Below are positions 26,719-36,647 of a DNA stretch of 64,000 nt, one piece after another (position 1 is the stretch's first letter; the number at the start of each line of letters is the position of its first letter). Origin of the DNA: Oleisolibacter albus (lineage in GTDB: Bacteria; Pseudomonadota; Alphaproteobacteria; Azospirillales; Azospirillaceae); contig NZ_QGNJ01000008.1 in NCBI RefSeq assembly GCF_003336875.1, positions 175,536-239,535 of the forward strand. The letters are read 5' to 3'. The position numbers and the translations under genes are program-made. The notes under the pieces were generated by a model. That model was not told the DNA's origin. It saw nothing but the letters and a program-made list of their open reading frames with translations, and ran no database searches.

Positions 26719-27434
26719 CCATGCTGGAGCTGAAGGGCGTGCGGACCAACTACGGTCCGATCGAGGCGCTGCGCGGCGTGGACGTCACGGTGCAGGCCGG
26801 GGAGATCGTCACCCTGATCGGTGCCAACGGCGCCGGCAAATCGACCCTGCTGATGACCATCTGCGGCAATCCCAGGCCCAATGCCGGCATGGTCCTGTTC
26901 GAGGGGCGGGCCATCAACGACCTGCCCCCGCACGAAACGGCCAGGCTGGGAATCGCCCAGGTGCCGGAGGGGCGGCGCATCTTCCCGCGCATGACGGTGT
27001 TCGAGAATCTGCAGCTGGGGGCGACGCTGTCCGACCCGGCCCATTTCGACGCCGACGCGGCCTATTGTTTCGACCTGTTCCCCATCCTGAAGCAGCGGCG
27101 CGACCAGCGCGCCGGCACGCTGTCGGGCGGCGAACAGCAGATGCTGGCCATCGCCCGCGCGCTGATGAGCCGCCCCCGCCTGCTGCTGCTGGACGAGCCG
27201 TCACTGGGGCTGGCCCCGCTGATCATCCGCCGCATCTTCGACGTCATCGCCGACCTCAACCGGACGCGCGGCATGACCATCCTGCTGGTGGAGCAGAACG
27301 CCTACCACGCGCTGAAGCTGGCCCACCGGGCCTATGTGCTGCAGCAGGGGCTGGTGGTGATGCAGGGCGGCGGCAAGGACCTGCTGGCCAATCCGGAGGT
27401 GCGGGCCGCCTATCTGGAGGGCGGCGCGCACTGA
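26715..27434 (+). CDS. livF: Branched-chain amino acid ABC transporter ATPase LivF
   Basis: Second ATPase subunit, 239 aa, with Walker A GANGAGKST, signature LSGGEQQMLAIARALM, Walker B LLLLDEPSLGLAP and EQN in the H-loop region. It ends the liv operon. The last codons (AYLEGGAH then stop) lie in a 23-bp sequence at 27407-27429 that occurs again at 28068-28090 beyond the DUF5990 gene, suggesting that something inserted exactly at this gene's 3' end. Confidence 0.95.
   Translation: MTMLELKGVRTNYGPIEALRGVDVTVQAGEIVTLIGANGAGKSTLLMTICGNPRPNAGMVLFEGRAINDLPPHETARLGIAQVPEGRRIFPRMTVFENLQLGATLSDPAHFDADAAYCFDLFPILKQRRDQRAGTLSGGEQQMLAIARALMSRPRLLLLDEPSLGLAPLIIRRIFDVIADLNRTRGMTILLVEQNAYHALKLAHRAYVLQQGLVVMQGGGKDLLANPEVRAAYLEGGAH
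27407..27429 (+). repeat. Direct repeat, copy 1 (livF 3' end)
   Basis: CGCCTATCTGGAGGGCGGCG plus CGC, the codons for the LivF C-terminus. Copy 2 at 28068-28090 differs at one base. Confidence 0.75.
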
Positions 27435-27479
27435 GGCGCCCGCCCCATCCCGGCGGCAGGACGTCCCGCCCATGCGGCT

Positions 27480-27911
27480 TCAGCGCTCGACGATGCGCCG
27501 CCCCGCCGGTCGCACCGTGGCACAGGCGGGAGTGCCGTCCTTGGCCGTGCCGATGACCGTTGTTTCGATGATCCCTCCGCCATCGACGGCATGAGCGAGC
27601 AGGTCATTTTCAATGTCGTGGATGTCGATCTTCATCCGGCGGGACCAAGGCGAGGAGGGGTCGCCGGCCAATTGGCCGATACGGATGTAGACAAATCTCC
27701 GCACCGGACCTTCGCGGCGGACCTGATCGCCGAAGAATTTTGGCCCCGGCCCGACACGGACCTGAAAATCGAAGGGAAGCGCCTCGCCCGCACGCGAGCA
27801 TCTCGGATCGAGCGGCGATCCGTCCTTGGCCTGAAGGCTGTGGAGCACGCCGATGACCGGCCGCTCTATGACGATCCGCACGTTGATCACGCTCTGATCT
27901 GTCTGGGCCAT
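27480..27911 (-). CDS. DUF5990-like protein
   Basis: A 143-aa protein starting MAQTDQSVINVRIVIERP that I recognise as resembling DUF5990, an uncharacterised family; supporting blocks are QVRVGPGPKFFGD, RFVYIRIGQLAGD and SSPWSRRMKIDI. No signal peptide, membrane helix or catalytic motif is visible, and function is unknown. The frame is open upstream to 28013, but the ATG at 27911 gives the family-like N-terminus. Base composition appears less GC-rich than its neighbours, and the gene sits between two copies of the livF 3' end, pointing to acquisition by insertion. Confidence 0.65.
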   Translation of the reverse strand: MAQTDQSVINVRIVIERPVIGVLHSLQAKDGSPLDPRCSRAGEALPFDFQVRVGPGPKFFGDQVRREGPVRRFVYIRIGQLAGDPSSPWSRRMKIDIHDIENDLLAHAVDGGGIIETTVIGTAKDGTPACATVRPAGRRIVER

Positions 27912-28067
27912 GCGGGTCCATTGCTCAATGAATGGCGCTAAAACGGGAACGGCGCCAAAACGGGACGGCAGCGTACCACCCGGACACAGCCCTTCAAAAC
28001 ACTGGCCTTTCAAGATGAGACCCGACGGCTGATCAAGCCGGTCCCGACCTGCCTCGACTGGACGGGT

Positions 28068-28090
28068 CGCCTATCTGGAGGGTGGCGCGC
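28068..28090 (+). repeat. Direct repeat, copy 2 (livF 3'-end remnant)
   Basis: Same 23 bp as 27407-27429 with one C-to-T change that is silent in the LivF frame (AYLEGGA still encoded). No coding context remains here. Confidence 0.75.
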
Positions 28091-28101
28091 CCGCTCGGTC
28101 C

Positions 28102-28719
28102 TCAGCGTTTCAGGGCGATGGCGAGGCCGGTGCCGATCATGGCGGTGCCGGCGGCCCGGTTCATCCATAGCACCCGCCGCCGGCTGGTCAGCAGGGCGCG
28201 CATCTGGGCCGCCGCACGGGCATAGACCAGGGCAACGCCGCCGACCACCACCACCACAATCCCGGCCAGCAGCGCCAGATCGGCCGGGCCGACCCGGCCG
28301 ACATCGATGAAGTTGGGCAGGAAGCCCATATAGAAGAGGATGGTCTTGGGATTGCCCAGGGTCACCGCCAGCCCGGCCAGGAAGGTCCGCCCCGCCCCCG
28401 GGCCGCCCTCGGCCTCCGCCGCCGCCGGCAGCTGCGGCACCGCCCGCCACGCCTTGACCCCCATCCACAGGACATAGGCGGCGCCGGCCAGTTTCACGGC
28501 CAGGAACATCCCGCCCAGCGCCTGGGCCAGATGGGCCATGCCCTGCACGGACAGCGTCATATAGACCAGATCCCCCAGCACCAGCCCCGCCCCCAGCGCC
28601 AGGGCCGGGCGGAACCCGCGGGCCACGGCGCAGGACATCACGGCCAGCATGCCCGGCCCCGGCGTGACGGCGAAGACGGCCAGGGTAAGGGCCAGCGCGA
28701 CAAGGGACTCCAGTGACAT
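28102..28719 (-). CDS. LysE family translocator
   Basis: A 205-aa inner-membrane exporter of the LysE/RhtB family, which exports amino acids or their derivatives. Six hydrophobic segments are visible, with the family's N-terminal [21 protein letters not shown] and mid-protein [23 protein letters not shown]. The ATG at 28719 gives [16 protein letters not shown]; the frame upstream codes for a basic, non-hydrophobic stretch and is not expected. Substrate unknown. It stands alone, transcribed toward the DUF5990 insertion. Confidence 0.9.
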   Translation of the reverse strand: MSLESLVALALTLAVFAVTPGPGMLAVMSCAVARGFRPALALGAGLVLGDLVYMTLSVQGMAHLAQALGGMFLAVKLAGAAYVLWMGVKAWRAVPQLPAAAEAEGGPGAGRTFLAGLAVTLGNPKTILFYMGFLPNFIDVGRVGPADLALLAGIVVVVVGGVALVYARAAAQMRALLTSRRRVLWMNRAAGTAMIGTGLAIALKR

Positions 28720-28872
28720 CGGGGTGTTTCCGGCAGGGGACGTCGGCTGGATCGTACAGCAACGGCGGCGCCCGATGTGGGAAAACCTGCGCGCAAGCCG
28801 GTGCCGGAGCAACGGGCAGCGGCGCCGCCCGTGGTCAGAGGTCCGGGGCGGGTCTGGACACCGGACCTCGCG

Positions 28873-30681
<1,809 letters not shown>

Positions 30682-30828
30682 GTGCTACTCCCGGCGGTCG
30701 CCGTTACAAGGAATGCCGTCCCGCACACGGTGGTAGCCTCCCGCCGTCGACAGGGCAACCGGCAAGGCCGTTTCCCCGCTGCGGCCCGGCCGTCCTGCCG
30801 GATGCATGACAGGGCAGCACAGAGGTGG

Positions 30829-30857
30829 TTGCGCTGCGCCGCCGTTTTGAGTATAAG
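30829..30857 (+). promoter_or_regulatory. Predicted promoter of rpmE
   Basis: TTGCGC, a 17-bp spacer and TATAAG, leaving a leader of about 22 nt before the ATG at 30886. Confidence 0.6.
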
Positions 30858-30885
30858 CGCGGCTTCTTTTTGGGGACTGCCGACC

Positions 30886-31107
30886 ATGAAAGCCGATATC
30901 CATCCCGACTATCACGAGATCACCGTCATCATGACCGACGGGACCTCGTTCAAGACCCGTTCCACCATGGGCAAGGCCGGCGACACGCTGCGTCTGGACA
31001 TCGATACGAAGACCCATCCGGCGTGGACGGGCGTGCAGAAGCTGCTGGATACCGGTGGCCAGATCGCCAAGTTCAACAAGCGCTTCCAGAATTTCGGCCT
31101 GAAGTAA
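30886..31107 (+). CDS. rpmE: Ribosomal protein L31
   Basis: Large-subunit protein of 73 aa. It is the zinc-free form: it contains no cysteine, so the CxxC zinc knuckle of type A L31 is missing, yet the conserved [12 protein letters not shown] start and GKFNKRF-like end ([13 protein letters not shown]) are present. The start follows a compact promoter. It is transcribed away from the ABC exporter and ends in a clear terminator, so it is monocistronic and apart from the ribosomal cluster at the right end of the window. Confidence 0.95.
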   Translation: MKADIHPDYHEITVIMTDGTSFKTRSTMGKAGDTLRLDIDTKTHPAWTGVQKLLDTGGQIAKFNKRFQNFGLK

Positions 31108-31143
31108 GCCGGACCTCTGAACGCTTCGGTGCGTACCCGGGAA

Positions 31144-31174
31144 GGGCGCCGCGGATAGCCGCGAGCGCCCTTTT
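31144..31174 (+). terminator. Terminator after rpmE
   Basis: GGGCGC (31144-31149) pairs with GCGCCC (31165-31170) around an inner CGG/CCG stem, followed by TTTT. Confidence 0.75.
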
Positions 31175-31274
31175 CGTGTCTGTGCCCCCGGCATGAGCGG
31201 CGATCTTGGCCCCGGGATTCCCGGCCCTTGGCACCGGGCAGGACAGCATGCCGACTCCGTCTGCCGACGCGAGG

Positions 31275-31676
31275 TCAGGCCACGTTGCGGCGGACCATGC
31301 CTTCCAGGCGCTCCACCCGCATATACAGGCTGTGGCTGCGTTCCAGCAGCGAGCGCAGCCCCATGGGCAGCACCTCATTGTCCGCCCCCGCCGGATCGGA
31401 ACAGACGGAACCGCCGGACAGGGCGAACTCCTCCCCCACGGCCTGGGCCTGGGTCAGTTCGCCGGCATGCACGGCCTTCTGTGCCAGAAGCCAGGCCATG
31501 ACCTGGGTCAGGCGGCTGGTGACGCGCATGGATTCGTAGGAGACCTGCAGGCGCACGGCGGGCGGCAGGGAACGCTGGTCGCTGGCTTCCTGATAGGCCA
31601 CATAATTCCGCGCTTCGACGAGAAGGGCCATGGTCTCGTCATACAGGCGGTTGAAGAAGGCGGTCGGACCGTTCAC
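31275..31676 (-). CDS. DUF1465 family protein (RcdA-like)
   Basis: A 133-aa all-helical protein of DUF1465, the family that contains Caulobacter RcdA, an adaptor that helps the ClpXP protease degrade the cell-cycle regulator CtrA. Family blocks: FNRLYDETMALLVEARNYV near the N-terminus and MRVTSRLTQVMAWLLAQKAVHAGE in the middle, followed by a C-terminal helix with SLYMRVERL. The length is somewhat shorter than RcdA because the flexible C-terminal tail is reduced. An equivalent proteolysis role is inferred from the family only. Confidence 0.82.
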   Translation of the reverse strand: MNGPTAFFNRLYDETMALLVEARNYVAYQEASDQRSLPPAVRLQVSYESMRVTSRLTQVMAWLLAQKAVHAGELTQAQAVGEEFALSGGSVCSDPAGADNEVLPMGLRSLLERSHSLYMRVERLEGMVRRNVA

Positions 31677-31824
31677 GGCACCCCTTCTCCGGGCAGCGGG
31701 CCCGGATTGCTGGTTTGACTGTAAAGATTAACCGGCGGCTTGTCCAACGGGTCCCGGCGCGGATGGCGGGCGCAAAGGCGCAGATGGCCGTGGCCGTGTC
31801 GATCGGGCGCACCGCGGGTCCCCT

Positions 31825-31853
31825 CTTGACGCCCTCCCGGGGGCTTCCCATCT
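31825..31853 (+). promoter_or_regulatory. Sigma32 (RpoH)-type heat-shock promoter
   Basis: CTTGACG, 14 bp, then TCCCATCT, compared with the RpoH consensus CTTGAAA-N11-16-CCCCATNT. It lies 108 bp upstream of the small heat-shock gene, giving a leader of about 100 nt. Confidence 0.65.
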
Positions 31854-31937
31854 CCACTGGCGTGGCCGGGACGCCCGATTGGGGTCCAGCGCCGCAAGCC
31901 AACCGGGAGCCGTGCGATGTCGGCGGCTCCGCTTTCG

Positions 31938-31958
31938 TATCGCTCGATCTGGAGGATA
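31938..31958 (+). promoter_or_regulatory. ROSE-like RNA thermometer hairpin
   Basis: In the mRNA, UAUC-G-CUC (31938-31945) pairs with GAG-GAUA (31952-31958), leaving one bulged G and burying the GGAGGA ribosome-binding site. The upper arm contains UCGCU, matching the ROSE signature U(U/C)GCU whose G is essential for heat sensing in known elements. The start codon follows 3 nt later. Confidence 0.6.
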
Positions 31959-31961
31959 CCC

Positions 31962-32453
31962 ATGCGCACCTATGATCTGTCGCCTCTGTTCCGCTCCACC
32001 GTCGGTTTCGACCGGATGACACGCCTGCTGGAAAGCGCGTTGAACACGGATGAGACAGGCAACACCTACCCACCCTACAACATCGAAAAGCTGAGCGACG
32101 ACCAGTACCGGGTGACCATGGCCGTGGCCGGGTTCCGCCCCGAGGATCTGGAGATCACGGCCCATCCCAATCTGCTGGTGATCCAGGGCAAATCGCGTGA
32201 GGCCGACGGCGTCACCTATCTGCATCGCGGCATCGCCGGCCGCGCCTTCGACCGGCGCTTCCAGTTGGCGGACCATATCCGTGTCGGCCATGCCAGCCTG
32301 GAGAACGGTCTGCTTTATGTGGATCTGGTGCGGGAAGTCCCGGAAACGATGAAGCCGCGGACCATCGCCATCCAGACTGGCCCGGGCCAGCCGGGCACGA
32401 TCCAGACCGGCACCGTCCCTGCGGCCGCGCGGATCGAAACCCAGGCGGCCTGA
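31962..32453 (+). CDS. Small heat-shock protein, Hsp20/alpha-crystallin family
   Basis: ATP-independent holdase chaperone, 163 aa. The IbpA-like N-terminus (DLSPLFRSTVGFDRM) precedes the alpha-crystallin domain at about residues 38-135 (YNIEKLSDDQYRVTMAVAGF, then the GRAFDRRFQL strand and LENGLLYVDL, which corresponds to the conserved A-x-x-x-N-G-x-L motif). A 30-residue Thr/Pro/Gln-rich tail follows. The ATG at 31962 sits just after GGAGGA. Two layers of heat control are predicted upstream: a sigma32 promoter and a ROSE-like thermometer. A 14-bp tandem repeat and a terminator follow. Confidence 0.93.
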   Translation: MRTYDLSPLFRSTVGFDRMTRLLESALNTDETGNTYPPYNIEKLSDDQYRVTMAVAGFRPEDLEITAHPNLLVIQGKSREADGVTYLHRGIAGRAFDRRFQLADHIRVGHASLENGLLYVDLVREVPETMKPRTIAIQTGPGQPGTIQTGTVPAAARIETQAA

Positions 32454-32479
32454 TCCGTCAGCGATCGGCCCCGCTCTCT

Positions 32480-32550
32480 GGGGCCGGAAAACTTGGGCCG
32501 GAAAACTTGGGCCGGAAAACTTGGGCCGGAAAACTTGGGCCGGAAAAAAG
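32480..32550 (+). repeat. 14-bp tandem repeat downstream of hsp20
   Basis: Unit TTGGGCCGGAAAAC. Four full units run 32493-32548 (the last ends in A), preceded by a partial copy at 32480-32492. It is non-coding and lies between the stop codon and the terminator. Confidence 0.9.
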
Positions 32551-32551
32551 T

Positions 32552-32583
32552 GAGGGCGGCTACATTGGCCGCCCTCTTCTTTT
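32552..32583 (+). terminator. Terminator after hsp20
   Basis: GAGGGCGGC (32552-32560) pairs perfectly with GCCGCCCTC (32568-32576), followed by TTCTTTT. Confidence 0.85.
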
Positions 32584-32616
32584 GAAGCCCCGCCCGTTCA
32601 ACCCGTCGAACGTGTG

Positions 32617-32648
32617 TTGACGGTATGCAGCGGATCGGAGGCCGTCAA
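32617..32648. repeat. Inverted repeat downstream of anti-sigma gene
   Basis: TTGACGG (32617-32623) and CCGTCAA (32642-32648), 18 bp apart. Function unknown; it may be an operator or an mRNA end structure. Confidence 0.3.
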
Positions 32649-32710
32649 GCGCTAACCCGCCGAACAATCTCCAACATTTCATCGATCCGTCACGGAACGT
32701 TGCATTCGTG

Positions 32711-33523
32711 TCACAGACGGTGGTCCAGAGCTGATTGAATTACCGGCGCTCCGTCCAGACGGGGCGGCGCGGACCCGGCGGCGCGCAGGCCGGCCCGGGC
32801 CCGTTCCGCCAAGCCCATCATTTCCTGACGCGACAGTTCGCCGACCAATGCATAGGACAGACGGTCGCTGATCCAGCTGAAGACCACCCGGTTCCCGTCA
32901 TGCAGATAGGCATAGGATGGCCGGGGATCGCTCTTGGGCGGCCCCACCAGCAGCAGCAGCCGGCGGCCGTCCCTGTCGGCATAATCGAATCGTGCCGTGG
33001 CCTGACTGCCCGGCGGCGCCTGCCCCCTCGCTACCAGCCGCCAGCCCAGCAGGCTGAGATCGGGGGGATGCCAGTCGGACGGGGCCGCCTCCCCCTCCTG
33101 CACCGCCGCGGTCAGGTAGGCCCGCTCCGCGGCCTGGCTGAAGCCTGCCAGTTCGCCCCCGGTCTCCCGGTCCGGTCCCCCCGGGCCGAGCAAGCCGCCG
33201 GCCAGCAGCAGAAGCAGGCCGGCGGCCATGGCCGCCCGCGGCCCCGGCAGCCATCGCCACCGTCCCCCACCAATCCGGCGCGGACGCGCCGACAATTGCT
33301 GCAGGTCCGTCCGCCACGCCGGATCGACACCGGCGGACTCGCCGGCCATGAACAGGCGTCGCAACGCCACATTCTGCGCCCGCCAGGCCGCCACCCGGGC
33401 CGCCGCCGCCGGGTTGACCGCCAGATAGGCCTCGACATCCGCGCGGCGGCCGGCGGGCAGCGCACCATCGACCAGGGCGTGCAGCTCCGCCTCGCTGATG
33501 GGGGAACGGCCCGGGTCGGTCAT
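32711..33523 (-). CDS. Anti-sigma factor, membrane-anchored
   Basis: A 270-aa protein with a cytoplasmic N-terminal anti-sigma domain (ELHALVDGALPAGRRADVEAYL, residues about 13-34), a single membrane helix near residues 96-113 and a periplasmic C-terminal domain. The N-terminal domain has no HxxxCxxC zinc motif. Its start overlaps the stop of the ECF sigma gene by 4 bp, the standard sigma/anti-sigma arrangement, so it presumably holds that sigma factor inactive until an envelope signal arrives. The signal is unknown. Confidence 0.85.
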   Translation of the reverse strand: MTDPGRSPISEAELHALVDGALPAGRRADVEAYLAVNPAAAARVAAWRAQNVALRRLFMAGESAGVDPAWRTDLQQLSARPRRIGGGRWRWLPGPRAAMAAGLLLLLAGGLLGPGGPDRETGGELAGFSQAAERAYLTAAVQEGEAAPSDWHPPDLSLLGWRLVARGQAPPGSQATARFDYADRDGRRLLLLVGPPKSDPRPSYAYLHDGNRVVFSWISDRLSYALVGELSRQEMMGLAERARAGLRAAGSAPPRLDGAPVIQSALDHRL

Positions 33524-34041
33524 TTCGCTCTCCGCAGCCGGGGGGCCTCCCCCGCCAGATGGCGCCGCAGCGCCTCACGTCCACGGGACAGGCGGGACAT
33601 CACGGTACCGATGGGAATGCCCAGCACCGCCGCCACATCCTGATAGGGCAACCCCTCCAGCCCCACCAGCAGCACGACCTGCCGCTGTTCCAGCGGCAGC
33701 ACCGACAGGGCGCGGGCCATGTCACGCAGGGCGATGCGATCATCCTGGTCGGCCGGGCTGGTCAGCGGCAGCACCGTGCTTTCCGGCAACGACGTCTCCG
33801 GCCGGGCCTTGCGCTGCCGCATCTGGTTGGCGTGGAGATTGTGCATGATGGTGAACAGCCAGGCCCGCAGGTTCGTCCCGCTCTCGAACCGGTCCGCCCG
33901 CGACAGGGCCCGGGCCAGACTGTCCTGCACCAGATCGTCGGCGGCGGCCCGGTCGCGCATCAGCGCCTGGGCATAGCGCCGCAACGGGCCGATATGCTGT
34001 CCGATACTGCTGCCGAAACTGCTGCCGCCGAAATCGCCCAA
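33520..34041 (-). CDS. ECF-type RNA polymerase sigma factor
   Basis: A 173-aa sigma70-family protein with region 2 (AADDLVQDSLARALSRADRF and RAWLFTIMHNLHANQMRQ) and region 4 (LPLEQRQVVLLVGLEGLPYQDVA followed by IPIGTVMSRLSRGREALRR). No ATG lies early enough; TTG at 34041, preceded by GGAGGGAGG, is the best start, with another in-frame TTG at 34065. It is coupled to its anti-sigma gene by a 4-bp overlap. Target promoters are not identifiable here. Confidence 0.88.
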   Translation of the reverse strand: MGDFGGSSFGSSIGQHIGPLRRYAQALMRDRAAADDLVQDSLARALSRADRFESGTNLRAWLFTIMHNLHANQMRQRKARPETSLPESTVLPLTSPADQDDRIALRDMARALSVLPLEQRQVVLLVGLEGLPYQDVAAVLGIPIGTVMSRLSRGREALRRHLAGEAPRLRRAK

Positions 34042-34124
34042 GCCGCCCCTCCCTCCGCTATGCAAGGGAAGAACAGGCGGCCGGGACCGAACGTTGCCGT
34101 GGCTCCTGTGACCAAAGGGGGGAC

Positions 34125-36032
34125 CTAGCCGGCCAGCTTCTCCTTGGCGTAGCCGATGCTGTGCAGGGCCTCGCCGATCTCGCTGAGGATGACCGGGTCG
34201 TCGATGGTGGCCGGCATTTTCCACGGCTCGGAATCGGCGATCTTCTGCATGGTGCCGCGCAGGATCTTGCCCGAGCGTGTCTTGGGCAGCCGCTCCACCA
34301 CGATGGCCTGCTTGAAGGCGGCCACCGGGCCGATCTCGTCGCGCACCTTGGCTACCACCTCCTTGCAGATGGTGGCATGGTCCTTGGTCACGCCGGCCTT
34401 CAGCACGACGAAGCCCAGCGGCACCTGCCCTTTCAGATCGTCGGCCACGCCGATAACGGCGCATTCCGCCACGTCGGGATGCCCGGCCAGCACCTCCTCC
34501 ATGGCGCCGGTGGACAGGCGGTGCCCGGCCACATTGATGATGTCGTCGGTGCGGGCCATGACGAAGATATAGCCGTCCTCGTCGATGAAGCCGGCGTCGG
34601 CGGTCTGGTAATGGCCGGGGAACTCCGACAGATAGCTGCGCACGAAGCGCTCCTCCGCCTGCCACAGGCCCGGCAGCGTGCCCGGCGGCAGCGGCAGCGT
34701 GGCGACGATGGAACCGATGTCGCCGGGCTTCACCGGATGCCCGTCGGCCCCCAGCACCCGGATGTCCCAGCCCGGCAGCGGCTTGCAGGTGCTGCCATAT
34801 TTCACCGGGAACAGTTCCAGCCCCAGCGGGTTGCCGGCGATGGGCCAGCCGGTCTCGGTCTGCCACCAATGGTCGATGACCGGTACCTTGAGATGGTCCT
34901 CGGCCCAGTGCAGCGTGTCGGGGTCGCTGCGCTCGCCGGCCAGGAACAGGGCACGCAGGCTGGAGATGTCATATTGCTTCAGCAGCAGGGCATTGGGGTC
35001 ATCACGCTTGATGGCGCGGAAGGCCGTCGGGGCGGTGAACAGCGTGCAGATCCGGTGTTCGGCGATCATGCGCCAGAAGGCGCCGGCATCGGGGGTGCCC
35101 ACCGGCTTGCCCTCATAGACCACGGTGGTGCAGCCATGCAGCAGCGGGGCATAGACGATGTAGCTGTGCCCGACGACCCAGCCCACATCGGACGCGGCCC
35201 AGAACACCTCGCCCGGCTTCACGCCGTAGAAATGCTCCATGGTCCATTTCAGCGCCACGGCATGGCCGCCATTGTCGCGCACCACGCCCTTGGGCTGGCC
35301 CGTCGTGCCGGAGGTGTAGAGGATATAGAGCGGGTCGGTGGCCGCCACCGGCACGCAGTCGGCCGGCGTCGCCGCCGCCATGGCCTCGTCCCAGTCCACA
35401 TCGCGGCCCGGATGCAGCACGGCCTCCGCCTGTGGCCGCTTCAGCACCACGCAGCGGGCGGGCTTGTGCGTGGCCTGCTCGATGGCGCTGTCCAGCATGG
35501 GCTTGTAGGCCACCACGCGGCCCGGCTCGATACCGCAGCTGGCGGTGACGATGACATGCGGCTTGGCGTCGTTGATGCGGGTGGCGAGTTCATGCGGGGC
35601 GAAGCCGCCGAAAACCACGGAATGCACGGCGCCAAGGCGGGCACAGGCCAGCATGGCCACCAGCGCCTCCGGCACCATCGGCATGTAGACGATGACGCGG
35701 TCGCCCTTCTCCACGCCCAGGCCGCGCAACACACCCGCGAACCGGGCCACTAGGTCACGCAACTCGCGGTAGGTTATGGTCCGCTTGCTTGCCGTGACTG
35801 GGCTGTCGTAAAGAATGGCGGCCTGCTCCGCCCGGCCCGCCTCCACATGGCGGTCCACGGCGTTCCAGCAGGTGTTCAGCAGCCCACCGGCGAACCAGCG
35901 GTACAGCGGCGGGGTACTGTCGTCCAGCACCCGGTCCCAGCGGCGGACCCAGTCAATGCCGACGGCGGCCTCGCCCCAGAATCCCTCCGGGTCCGACAGG
36001 GAACGGCTGTGGAGGTCCTGATAGCGCAGCAT
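34125..36032 (-). CDS. prpE: Propionyl-CoA synthetase (PrpE-like acyl-CoA ligase)
   Basis: AMP-forming ligase that activates propionate (or another short acid) to its CoA ester. The 635-aa product carries the P-loop LYILYTSGTTGQPKG, WWQTETGWPI, the hinge region ARTDDIINVAGHRLSTG and the C-terminal PKTRSGKILRG whose lysine is the usual acetylation site. The N-terminus (LRYQDLHSRSLSDPEGFW) resembles PrpE more than acetyl-CoA synthetase. The ATG at 36032 follows GGGGAG. No methylcitrate-cycle or propionyl-CoA carboxylase genes are nearby, so the pathway is not shown by context. Confidence 0.9.
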   Translation of the reverse strand: MLRYQDLHSRSLSDPEGFWGEAAVGIDWVRRWDRVLDDSTPPLYRWFAGGLLNTCWNAVDRHVEAGRAEQAAILYDSPVTASKRTITYRELRDLVARFAGVLRGLGVEKGDRVIVYMPMVPEALVAMLACARLGAVHSVVFGGFAPHELATRINDAKPHVIVTASCGIEPGRVVAYKPMLDSAIEQATHKPARCVVLKRPQAEAVLHPGRDVDWDEAMAAATPADCVPVAATDPLYILYTSGTTGQPKGVVRDNGGHAVALKWTMEHFYGVKPGEVFWAASDVGWVVGHSYIVYAPLLHGCTTVVYEGKPVGTPDAGAFWRMIAEHRICTLFTAPTAFRAIKRDDPNALLLKQYDISSLRALFLAGERSDPDTLHWAEDHLKVPVIDHWWQTETGWPIAGNPLGLELFPVKYGSTCKPLPGWDIRVLGADGHPVKPGDIGSIVATLPLPPGTLPGLWQAEERFVRSYLSEFPGHYQTADAGFIDEDGYIFVMARTDDIINVAGHRLSTGAMEEVLAGHPDVAECAVIGVADDLKGQVPLGFVVLKAGVTKDHATICKEVVAKVRDEIGPVAAFKQAIVVERLPKTRSGKILRGTMQKIADSEPWKMPATIDDPVILSEIGEALHSIGYAKEKLAG

Positions 36033-36203
36033 GACGTTTCTCCCCCGCACGAAGATTTCTTAAATCGGCACGGAAAAGTAATCCCCCACCCGCCGGAGCG
36101 TCGCAATGCCCGACCACCCTATCCTTTGGTATGGGGCTAACCGGGAAGGCCCGCCAACTTTTCCGCCGCCGCATCAGCGTGTCGCGCCCGGAACGGCGTG
36201 GAC

Positions 36204-36217
36204 ATGATGTAGATCAG
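36204..36217. promoter_or_regulatory. FNR/FixK-like site upstream of hypothetical gene
   Basis: ATGATGTAGATCAG carries the inner TGAT-N4-ATCA of the FNR/FixK consensus (8 of 10 positions). It is 63 bp before the ATG at 36281 and in the region shared with the divergent prpE-like gene. Confidence 0.35.
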
Positions 36218-36280
36218 TCCAGGCGGCGCACTCCGCCTCTACACCGGCCCTCCCCCCTCTGCGTGGATGATGCAGGCCCC

Positions 36281-36628
36281 ATGATCGTCGATACACGGCA
36301 CCTGATGTTCTCGCCGGAAGCCCTGCGGGCGGTGGTGAAGACCTACCGCGCCCTGTTCCCGCAGAAGCAGCCCCCGGGCGAACTCGGCCCGATCCTGATC
36401 CGCCAGACGGCGCCCCTGGTCCTGGGCGTGCAGGTTCTGGCGCCCGGCGCCCATGGCTACCGGGAAGTGGAGATCCAGGAAAGCGAACTGGCGGCCATGC
36501 TGATCCTCTATTGCCGCGAGGCCAAGATCCCGCTGCCCCGCAGCGGCAGCAAGGCCATCGAAATGAGCGGAGAGCATGTGGTGCTGGTCACCAGCAAAGC
36601 CATCCCGACGCGGGCGGGACCACTCTGA
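36281..36628 (+). CDS. Hypothetical protein
   Basis: A 115-aa soluble protein of unknown family beginning MIVDTRHLMFSPEALRAVVKTY. It has an alpha/beta pattern: an N-terminal helix, a strand-rich centre (PLVLGVQVLAPG, REVEIQESELAAMLILYC) and a C-terminal strand (EHVVLVTSKAI). No signal peptide, membrane helix or known catalytic motif. The frame extends upstream to 36131, but that part is Arg-rich and covers the FNR-like site, so the ATG at 36281 is favoured. It converges on the next gene. Function unknown. Confidence 0.65.
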   Translation: MIVDTRHLMFSPEALRAVVKTYRALFPQKQPPGELGPILIRQTAPLVLGVQVLAPGAHGYREVEIQESELAAMLILYCREAKIPLPRSGSKAIEMSGEHVVLVTSKAIPTRAGPL

Positions 36629-36647
36629 CCGTTGCTCCGTCCGCGTC

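Noticed and set aside
32480..32550. CRISPR array
   Set aside because: The 14-bp units are directly adjacent with no unique spacers, and there are no cas genes.
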